From Chlorops oryzae (lineage: Eukaryota; Arthropoda; Insecta; Diptera; Chloropidae), in NCBI GenBank assembly GCA_020466095.1, contig CM035809.1:22083442-22147441 (forward strand): a stretch of DNA of 64,000 nt. The letters run 5' to 3'. Shown here piece by piece: positions 46,232 through 55,132 of this stretch (the stretch's first letter is position 1; every line of letters starts with the position of its first letter). The notes under the pieces are model-generated. The model saw only the letters and a list, made by a program, of their open reading frames with translations, was not told the DNA's origin and searched no databases. Position numbers and translations under genes: made by a program.

Positions 46232-46436
46232 AGTCACCCTTTAATCGCGAAGTTGTTCGGTTCGGTTTCGGAAGTCGTGGATCGCGGAGTGCTCAGTGTA
46301 GTAAGTGTGACGAGCAAGTGAATTCGTTGGTGCTCTCGCGTTTCTCTCACACTCACCGCTAGTGTGTTGTTAAATATCGTTCGTTCTCTGAGTGTTCTAT
46401 ATGTCCGAAATGCATCGTTGGTAACATGTTGATAAG
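46232..46436 (+). promoter_or_regulatory. Inr/DPE promoter and exon-like cassette, copy 2
   Basis: Initiator ATTCAGTC with A at 46232; +28 to +33 reads GGTTCG, fitting the DPE core RGWYV. A weak TATTTATTA lies at about -32 to -24. The exon-like part ends GATAAG|GTGAGA (205 nt). It shares GTCGTGGATCGCGGAGTGCT and GACGAGCAAGTGAATTCG with the other copies. No coding frame is conserved. Confidence 0.6.
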
Positions 46437-46545
46437 GTGAGATTGTGTGCAAGTGTTTCTATTGTTTGAAGGAAAATAATGGAGAACATTTTAATGCAAT
46501 TGCTAGAAAATGCTTAAATTTTTATTTCTCTTCTTTTTTCAATGA

Positions 46546-47012
46546 AAATAACGGAGTTCCTGCATCGAAAAATTTCAGAATATTGTCATGTATCTATATT
46601 TTTTTTATATTTATTTCTATTACGCTTCCGAGGGATGTTATTCAAAAAACTTTATCGCAGTAAGTTTTAAGATGGTTTATGAAAAAGCATCCATATGTGA
46701 GGCAGAATTTATTGAACTAAATTATGAGTAATAAGTAGAGCAACAGAAAATATTTAAATTCCGCAGTTAAAAGTAATGCATTTGAGTATTTAAAAACCAA
46801 TTAATATCATTTTAAGCCTTTAGAAACGTGGCTTGATTCAGGCTTCTAAAGATATACGCACATTTTTAAAACCCAATCCTCAAGATGTGATTAAATGGGC
46901 AAACCTACAAGCACGAACAGATCTGGCAGTATCGGAGTTATTACAAATATTTAAATGCTTACTTTTGGGTCCTGAATTTAAATATTTTCTGTTGCCCTAG
47001 CATTGACTAGGC
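46546..47012. other. intergenic, nothing recognised
   Basis: AT-rich, no supported feature. Confidence 0.5.
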
Positions 47013-47375
47013 CCTGCAGTAATCAGCCGTTCAATTTTCTAAGAAGGATTGTCTTTTGACCGTTCCAAATCCTACCGGTTATATTATGGCAGTTCGCTTC
47101 ATCGAATTCGGCTAGCCGGCGGTCGGCAATAAAAGGGTTGGCTTAAGGGTAGTCCGTAAATGACACTTTCATCAACTTAGAATATATATATATAAGAAAT
47201 TGTTTTTGTTTCCTTATTTGACTATCCTAAAACCAGACAAAATTACGTCAATTGATCCAAAAAGACTGACCTACGATCAGCCGTTTTGCGGACTAGTCCC
47301 TCTACAATGACATGTCCATGTTAAAAAGGTCAGTTTAATACATTAGAAGCGGTATTACGAGGGGACTAGATCTGG
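47013..47375 (+). repeat. dispersed repeat R2, copy 2
   Basis: Aligns to 16531-16860, same strand. Includes a longer (TA)n and an extra AAAAAGACTG insertion relative to copy 1. Confidence 0.75.
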
Positions 47376-47460
47376 CAATAAGAAGAACTGACCAAAGGAT
47401 ACACTTGGGGCTCGCAAAAAACGCCTTAAACCCGAAAGAAATTGCTTTAAAAATGATGAC

Positions 47461-47696
47461 CAGGGCTCGGATGTTGTGACATAAAAAATTTCAAGCATAC
47501 TTTATGGAGTAAAAATTTAACTCACACAAAGCTAAGATTCAAATCGATTTTGAACTTCAATATAAAGTTTTTTGAAGGTAGAAAAGCCGTTTGAAGTTCA
47601 ACTTCGCTCAACTTATTCGCAAAATGTTGGTAAGAAAAATTTTGCCCCATAAAGTATGCTTTAAATTTAGAAATGCAACAAAATCGGAGCCCTCTG
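47461..47696. mobile_element. hAT MITE with perfect 8-bp target duplication
   Basis: 236 bp starting CAGGGCTCGGATGTTGTGAC and ending AAATCGGAGCCCTCTG, with inner AAGCATACTTTATGG and inverse. ATGATGAC stands exactly at both 47453-47460 and 47697-47704. CAG-GGCTC tips plus an 8-bp duplication define hAT. Confidence 0.92.
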
Positions 47697-48559
47697 ATGA
47701 TGACCAAATGCTGTTAAGATATCAAAATTAATGCATGTGAAAAATGTTCTTCAAATCTTTGACCGATTCCGAAAAATCATTTCAAATAAAAAAATTTTGT
47801 GCATATTTTTAATTTAGCATTTAAAGTTTTTATTTATTAATAAAGGATATGATCTTCTCTATTCTTTTTTAAATTAAATAGTTACAGTCTTTTTAAAATT
47901 CAGTCTTGTAGTTAACATGTTAAAGCTTTCGTTCGTCAAACGGACCGATTTATGTTAGAACCTTTAACTACTTTAGTCTTCTTTATCGTTTCTTCACTAT
48001 AATTTAAATAAATATTTTAGAGTTTCCCTTTGACGATGGAAAATGAATATAATTTCTTAAATCTACCTCAAAAGAGCTTCGTTAATTGAATAATTTAAAT
48101 AATTTTGATTTCAAATATTCGAAAAAAAATCTTTGTTAAAGTGGAAAGGATTGCTCTAGTACGAATTCGATTCAATTTGATATGGGTTTTTTAATTGCTT
48201 AATGTCCTCTGAGTTTTCGAAACGTCTTTTCAGATTGTGTTGAGAGTTTATAAAATGCTTTCAACGTATAACCTTTGATGCTGAATTGAATACGTAGAAT
48301 ATTAAAAAAAGAAGATTTTGATAGAAAAAGAATTTTCACAAATCCAGCACGATTTCCAAACTTTCTCATTAGTGTTTTTACTGCTTCCTAAACAAAGCCT
48401 TCCCTGTATTAAAAAGAATTTTCCCGTCATTATTTATCTTGTGTATTTTTTTCACATAACTTACTTCTTTATCCGTTTTAACCGCTCTTTCTCTCTCTAT
48501 CACACTCTCTCTCACTCTCTCCTTCTCGCCGGCGTGTTTGACCTCATTTGATGTTCCTT

Positions 48560-49023
48560 TTATTTAAGCTTAGCTCTTTGAAAGACTCGATGTGTGCACG
48601 AAGTCAATATGGCTTGCATGGTGTAAGGATCCATGGAGATTTTTCGGAGCTTATCAATATGCGTCGTATAGAGGCTAGAAGCCAATGTCAAAGCTCGTCG
48701 GTAAAGCGGATCGATATCTGTATCTGAATTCTTTTTAAGAATTTCAAGTAAATACTTATAAATATCCTTAACGACTCTCAGCGAATATTCTGGCCTTTGT
48801 GTGCATATTGCCTCGAAGAATGTCAATACTGGTCTTATTGTATTCGAATTCATCGCGCACCGGAAGTAGACGTACTGTTCGAAGGGATATCCTTTCCAAT
48901 GGCATGCGCCATATGTTTGTCTTTATAATTGTCACAATATTATACCAGATTCCCTCTAAGACAACATCGCTCCTCTCGCGTTTGGATCGTCGCCATAGAA
49001 CTTTCAAAATCCATTTGTGGAGA
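48560..49023 (-). pseudogene. importin-4-like last exon
   Basis: Acceptor TTTTTTTCAG|TCTCC. Frame 1 runs ALHKWILKVLWRRSK to LLPVRDEFEYN, then the frame needs a one-base shift into TIRPVLTFFEAICTQRPEYS and on to QRAKLK-stop. The stop codon lies inside CTTAAATAAAAG, so the AATAAA signal overlaps the end of the reading frame. Confidence 0.75.
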
Positions 49024-49202
49024 CTGAAAAAAAAAAAGTTGAATGATTTAATGAATTGGAAAAAATTTTGAAAAAATGATTATAGAAATGGATTTTTCAA
49101 GGATAAAGGACCTCGATGGGAAATGAAAATTTCGTGTGCACAGTGGGTCTTAGGCCTTAATAACTATCGAAAAATTAAAAATATCGACAAGACCCCTTAA
49201 AA

Positions 49203-49618
49203 TGTTCATTGAGTGCATTTAGCAGACTCAACTATTGAGCAATTGTTGAGTGAGCGAATAACATCCTCAACTGAAAGCTATTCCAAAGAGTATTTAATAT
49301 ATATATTAATATTAATAAATATATTAAATACTCTTTGGCTATGCTCAACTTCACAGAAAATTATTTCGTATTTGTACTTATGCTATTATAATGGATCCTT
49401 AAAGAACATCACTCACAACATAAATTGGAGAAGCACTTCTCGTTTTCGATTCATTTTACATTTTGAATCAGCTGTCTTTCAACATGTTGACCAAAAGTAG
49501 CTAAATAAATGTAGCTACCAAAAATCGAATCCGCTCTGTCAACATGTTGAAAACGCTCAGTATGTAGCGAACCGTTCAGCCGAATTTTACTCAACAGTTG
49601 AGTGTGCTGAATGCATCC
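49203..49618. mobile_element. foldback MITE, family M1, with nested palindrome
   Basis: Second copy of the 4171-4430 element (left tip GCATTTAGCAGACTCAACT, right tip GTGTGCTGAATGCATCC), longer because of insertions, including the 56-bp palindrome at 49283-49338. It lies inside the importin intron. Confidence 0.8.
49283..49338. mobile_element. 56-bp palindromic insertion
   Basis: Arms CCAAAGAGTATTTAATATAT and its exact inverse, 16-bp AT centre. CTAT stands on each side, and the uninserted M1 copy reads AAAGCTATGCTC, so the palindrome plus one T entered with a 4-bp duplication. Confidence 0.8.
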
Positions 49619-49849
49619 ATTGCTTATTTTCACCTATAAAACTATCAGCCCTATTCTCAATGATTTTTCCCCGGGAATTTTTTCCCTAGAAATTTTTCGC
49701 CACAAAAATAGGAGGTGCTCTAAACGTGAATAACAGTATAACAATGTGATGATCTTTGCTTAAAAACGTTCGAGGTTTCTTCTCCCTATATATTCCCGAA
49801 CGGGCAGTATAACTTTGCCATTTATGAATTAATTTTTAAAATTAATATC

Positions 49850-50130
49850 GCATTTTGTTGGGTAAGGAACCGACTTTTTATAAAAAATGCAAAAAAAAAA
49901 AAAATATTTTTCTCGCGATCAATTTTCTTTTGAACCCCAGTGAAGGAAGAAATTTTACGAATTTTGTCTAAAAGCTTATGTGTTTTTTTTAAGGTGTACA
50001 GAATCTTATCTCCCTGACCGATCTTAAAATAATGTGAATAAACTTCTTTAAGGGCCAAATTTTCTTTAATTTGAGGGATAATTTATTCAAATCAAATGAC
50101 GCATTGTGGAGTTCTGCTTCCAATAGCTGC
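49850..50130. repeat. dispersed repeat R3, copy 2
   Basis: Diverged relative of 17715-17965, sharing TTTGAGGGATAATTT and GTGGAGTTCTGCTTCC-like words. In the importin intron. Confidence 0.5.
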
Positions 50131-50302
50131 GATGTCCATCTTTAAAAAATTTTATTTAAAAAAAAAATTAATATTATAAGAAAAAAAAAAATTATTTTTT
50201 TTTTGGGGTCTTAGAAGGACAAAGTCCACAGGAGAAGTACATTGAGAAAATCCAGAGAAATTAAAATAAAAAAAAAATTATTTGTAAAAAAGTCTTACTC
50301 AC

Positions 50303-53300
50303 GCAACATCTTCAGTACAGCAATGAACAATGATTAAACTCAAGCCGGCCGCAGCACATTCCCTTGTACTGATAAGAGGATCGGTTAGTCCTTCCATAAA
50401 TAATCTGGCGATCTTAAAGAAACAATCCATTTTGAATTGTTTAACCAAACGGAATCCCATGATCAGCTGCTGATACGCCTGACTGCGAAGCTTATCCGAA
50501 TTCGGTGATCGATGTATGGGCATATAGATTTTCGCCTCGAAGATCATTAAATACAATTGGAAATAATTACAAAATCTTGTCGGTGGACACATATCGGAAA
50601 GTTCTCTCATATAAGTTAACATTTGGCTTAATAGAAATTCCTTTTCCACACGATTATCATCATTTTGCGGCAATTTGATAACAATTTGAAAAATATCCTT
50701 CATCATTCCCAACATATAAATGTGCACATCAATTCGTGGCTTAATATATTTCTCCTTAATTGCAACATAATATAGAAAACTACCCACACATTCGCCGATA
50801 ATTGTGAAATCGATTTCAACATTAATCAAATCGACAATTTCCACAATGCACAGATCGAGGAAACTCGAATGTGCGAATGGAAAGTCCTTGAGAAATGAAT
50901 GCATCATTAGATTTAATAAATGAAGCATTTGTTTTCGTAATTTCGGGACAGGCATAGGGAAATATCGGACCAAATCTTGTGAAAATCTCTTCGGCATAAT
51001 TATGAATCCAACACGGGCAAATGAAATCCTGCAGCACAATCAACGCTTCGTTCACTTCATTGTGCAGGGTATAACTCTCTTCGACCATCCGGTAACGTGC
51101 CGTTTCAAGTTCATTATTATCGCTTATCTTGAAATTCATATTGCTCCGATCGGCATACAAATCATTATCAACGGTCAATTGTAATTCTGGCCTTCGATTG
51201 TATATAATACATTCGCTCCATTCATGACGATCGATATATCTGACAGCTGTGATCGTGCCGAGAAGTGTTCCGAAAATGATCGCCACATATCTATCAAGCG
51301 ATCCATCATCATCGTGATCATGATCATGGTCATCATCATCATGATCAGCATCATCAACACTATCATCATCATCGCCATCATCATCATTATCATCATCATC
51401 ATCATCATTAGCATGATCATCGTCACAAGCATCACTGCTGCTGTTGAGTAGCTTCGGTATTTCGCGAAAGAAATAGAAAATCGTGCAACGTAATGGCGAA
51501 TATTTGAGAAGTGATCTCAATTCTGGCCCATAAAATTGTGTTCGAGCATGTTGAATTTTCAGCATATTGATGACAAGCTCGATCACGTTCTTAATGTCGA
51601 TTTCGATTTTATTCTTTCGACAGCATAATAAAATTTTCCTCAACAGTTCAATGATCCTCGGACGGATCTCATCGAAATCGTTGATATCCCAGCACGTTAA
51701 ATAGGGTACGAATTTTTTGATTAAGACATCAAAATATTTTAAAAATTCGACGCCATTATTTTGAAGGACTTTGGTTAGTAATTTGATTGTCAAAATTAAT
51801 ATACGATTTACGACAATATTATCCAATACATCGAAATAGATGTTCATCAGTGTCGGCAGATAGAGTTGCAGCTCATCTTGAAGGATATCGCAAAAAGTAC
51901 CCAAAACTTTGAAAAGTCTTTCGGCATGCAATGGATCCTGTGCACAGCCGGATTTCAATTCGCTCATAAATTTCGTAACAGTCATTAGATACGATGAGAA
52001 GACCAGTTTGGTCCAAGAGCTTGAGTCTTTCATAAAATGAACAATGAATTTCTCGATAGCGTATATTGCCGCTTGACGGACATTCCGCGAATTATGCGTG
52101 AATCCATTGCGAAAGATCAAAATCAAATCGTTCGAACAATTCGTATTCAAATATTGACCGCACGTTCTAGTCAGACGTCCGAGTGTTACCAATAGACCGC
52201 GAAATTTCCATTCATCCATTAAGGGGAATCGAACGAAAATCGTCGACGACATTGTGCCGCCATCAACGAAAGAGGAAATGAATTTTTCCCGTGGAAATTT
52301 CTCCGATATAAATTGCAAGAGATCAGCAGCGACACTCGTCGGCGTTGGTAGATCAATGTTCGATTTCTCCTCTTTCAGTTTCGGCTCTTGACAGATCGTA
52401 TTGATGATAGTCTGTAGCATGGAATCGAACAATTTCGGTGCTGCGAAATACGATTGCCGTTGTCCAATGAAATTCCCATAGATCACCATTGTTCGAATAC
52501 GTGCGTAATCGTGATTCGCAACATTCTGATAGATCGATTCGCATGTTTCCAGAACGTTGTTCCAATTTTTCCCAGCGAATTTTTTATTCTTCAATAAAAT
52601 ATTGAGCAATTCGGAAACTTCGATGAAATGCTCTTCGGCACCGTATTGGGCGAGAAATTTCAAAAGTTCAAGCATTATTTCGATCGAGTCTCGCAGCGAT
52701 CGCAACATCGGCGATCCCAACGGAATGTGTTGAGTCAAAATCGTTATGCATGCCAATGTTTGATAGGACAAACCGATGGCTCTTTCATTTTTATCCTTCA
52801 AAGCATCTTTGCTCTTTTCCAATGCGATTTTTATACCGTTCAAAAGGTAATGAATATGAGGTAATAGCGATGCTGTCATATTCTCCAATAAAGCGCGTAA
52901 TAGAATTATTCCCATATCCAGTGATAATGATGTTTCTTTATTCGAATCGCTATCGTTTGAGTCGAGAGATTTTATCATGACATTTATCAAGAAAACACTG
53001 CTGGGCTCATGAACAATATCGGAAATAACTCCCAAAAATAGAATGAAATTTTTATTAATGAAATTTTTTTTACTCGAAAGCTTCATCGTTTCGCCAAACG
53101 TGTTCATCATGGGAAGGAAGAGTTCATTGGCTTCTTCCAAATATTTGATTAGCACTATGGAAGCATTCCGTTGGACATGAAGATCCTCATTTTCTTTCAT
53201 TATGAATTTGACAAGAGCTTCGATGGTTTTCTCATTTTTCGGTAGATTGCGCAGAGTTTTGGCATGTTCTTCTACGATGTTGCCATCGCTATTCGGACAA

Positions 53301-53348
53301 TAGAAACCGTAGAGAGCTTGATAGATTTCCGTGTCCGATAAAGTGTGC
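50303..53348 (-). pseudogene. importin-4-like main exon
   Basis: 3,046 nt. Starts in phase after CTTAG|GC with HTLSDTEIYQALYGFYC. The open frame reaches past the Asp-rich loop to GPIFP, then needs a one-base shift to continue as MPVPKLRKQMLHLLNLMM and on to IVHCCTEDV, ending at donor GC|GTGAGT. Confidence 0.8.
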
Positions 53349-54210
53349 CTAAGGAGAAAATACAATATTAAATGAATTTTGCCAAAAATACCGTATCCTA
53401 GATAAACAGCTCGGTTCTAAATATTCCCGGGGCTTTTTTCCGTGCGGATTAAAAAAAAAAAGAAAAAAAATTCTGCCTTCCTAAGAACACTGGGAAGGGA
53501 TTATGAGGGGAGAAAGAATTTCGTAAATTTTTACGAAGAGGTAAATATATTCTTTTATTGATGCTTAGCATTCTTCCTTGTTCCGTGCAGAAAAATTTAT
53601 AGGGAAAAAAATTCCAGGGGAACATTTATTTAGAATAAGACTGATATCTTTTTGATTTTATTTTGCAAGAGGAAATAATAATTTTTTTTTAAATACTTCA
53701 AAAGTATTGAAACATTAATACAAATTTAACAAAAAAAAAAATAAATAAATAAGTTCTTCCCAATTAACGTAAACAAAAAGAAGCATTTTCGTTCGCATCA
53801 TGTTGAACTGAAGTCGATCGCTTGCATGTTCGAAACATTTCATTTGCCTTTTATTGCGCTGAGCCAAGCTTAAGCATTCAGTCTACCCTTTAATCGCGAA
53901 GTTGTTCGGTTCGGTTTCGGAAGTCGTGGATCGCGGAGTGCTCAGTGTAGAAAGTGTGACGAGCAAGTGAATTCGTTGGTGCTCTCACGTATCTCTCCAC
54001 ACTCACCGCTAGTGTGTTGTTAAATATTGTTCGTTCTCTGAGTGCCGAAATTTTCTATATGTCTGAAATGCATCGTTAGTAACATGTTGATAAGGTGAGG
54101 TTGTGTACAAGTGTTCCTATTGTTTGAAGGAAAATAATGGACAACATTTCAATGTAATTGCTAGAAAATGTTAAAATTTGTTATTTCTCTTCTTTTTTTC
54201 AATGAAAATT
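53196..54210. repeat. 1-kb direct duplication, copy B
   Basis: Partner of 45527-46545. Here the importin exon continues intact, so this is the ancestral side and 45.5 kb the derived one. The right breakpoint falls where TTTCAATGAAAAT is followed by unrelated sequence. Confidence 0.9.
53880..54094 (+). promoter_or_regulatory. Inr/DPE promoter and exon-like cassette, copy 3
   Basis: A of ATTCAGTC at 53880; GGTTCG begins at +29, one base later than in the other copies because of a single-base insertion. Ends GATAAG|GTGAGG (215 nt). Divergent with the importin gene ~530 bp away, so it might act as a bidirectional promoter region. Confidence 0.6.
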
Positions 54211-54650
54211 CAATATTTTCAAATTAAGTAATATTTCAAAAGGCTTCATTTCTGTTCTTTGCTACAAGTTTTTAATTTATATTGCAAAATAAGCAAAAAA
54301 AAAAAAGAGAGGGAAAAGAGAAAATTCATCTCGCACGTGGCGACGAACTGTGAATAAAAACATTTTGTTTCGCCCATTGAATAAAGCAAATAGGCCTGAA
54401 AATGTCAACAGGATTTAATTCAGATTTCCACTTTGACTAATTTGCAAAGTAAATAGAAACAAATATTTGGATTAGCACTTGTGATCGAAAAGAACTTTGC
54501 ATTAAAATAAAAGATTCAACTTTCCTTCTATCTTATAGTTTGAAGAATAATGTTGATATTTTGAAAATAATTTTTTTTTGTCTAGGATTTTCATTTTAAA
54601 TCAACATTGGAAAGACATTTCGAGTGTCTATGTAGTTGCCATTGAAAAAG
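54211..54650. other. intergenic, nothing recognised
   Basis: AT-rich, no supported feature. The importin start exon might lie here or further right but I could not find it. Confidence 0.4.
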
Positions 54651-55132
54651 CCCTGCAGGAAGTCTGTCGCCATATGGCCCCATGTCTATATTGACGTCAA
54701 TATAGACAAGAGAACTAGTGACAACGTCAACAGTATTTATAGGCGGTGTCATTAGAGAAACTGTACTGTCAAGAGATATAGGTCATCTCCATTGACCATG
54801 TCAACAACGTGTCTCCTTGTAAAATGTGCCGCAAAATTGAACAAGTTAGACTCGTTAAAACTAAAATGCAAGCTATTTTTATTGAAAGCGGAAAGTATAA
54901 ATATATATATTAATTACTGGTGACTAGCGAAAAAGTACTCCTTTTGTCTACATAATAGTACCGACGTCACTAGCTCGTCAATAGTTTTTCGGTCTACTGT
55001 CGACATTCAATGACAACTCAATGTTAAATGTCTATAGCGCAAAGCATTGCGGCGGGTATAGCTGGTCAGTAGTACTGTCGACGCGGTCATTAGTGAAAGA
55101 GTATAGATTCACTATTGACATTTCCTGCAGGG
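54651..55132. mobile_element. TIR element rich in GTCA words
   Basis: Tips CCCTGCAGGAA at 54651 and the inverse TTTCCTGCAGGG ending at 55132. The interior has many TGACGTCA, GTCAATAG and GTCACTAG-like words and a perfect 24-bp palindrome. No transposase. No target duplication identified. Confidence 0.6.
54684..54707. promoter_or_regulatory. perfect 24-bp palindrome with CRE core
   Basis: GTCTATATTGAC joined to its exact inverse, centred on TGACGTCA, the CREB/ATF site. It may simply be a fold within the surrounding TIR element. Confidence 0.5.

Larger units (their letters stand above)
45527..46545. repeat. 1-kb direct duplication, copy A
   Basis: Aligns base for base, with scattered substitutions and small indels, to 53196-54210: importin exon start, the TTCCCGGGGCTTTTTTCCGTG block, a run of AAATAAATAAAT, then the promoter cassette. 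Same orientation, ~7.7 kb apart. Confidence 0.9.
48560..53348 (-). pseudogene. importin-4/Kap123-like karyopherin, two apparent frameshifts
   Basis: HEAT-repeat nuclear import receptor of the importin-4/Kap123 type. Exon-like blocks 50303-53348 and 48560-49023 cover ~1,170 codons; the first exon, with the start codon, is upstream and not found. Recognisable segments: ETFCD-like LGTFCDILQDELQLYLPTLM, YFDVLIKKFVPYL, and an Asp-rich loop (about 51300-51425, roughly 45 residues) where the family has its acidic loop. The frame shifts by one base near 50957-50959 (CCC on the coding strand) and again near 48835-48850; sequence on each side keeps importin-like composition. The splice signals (acceptor TTTCTCCTTAG, donor GTGAGTAAG, acceptor TTTTTTTCAG) are good. 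Either a recently dying duplicate or base-count errors in the assembly; the intact receptor, HSP10 and long transposase frames nearby argue mildly for real damage. Strong divergence fits fast-evolving importin duplicates known in flies (apollo/artemis in Drosophila). Confidence 0.75.

Noticed and set aside
46234..46452. 72-aa minus-strand frame in cassette copy 2 (and 66 aa in copy 4)
   Set aside because: The frames are not conserved among the four cassettes, while plus-strand promoter and donor signals are.
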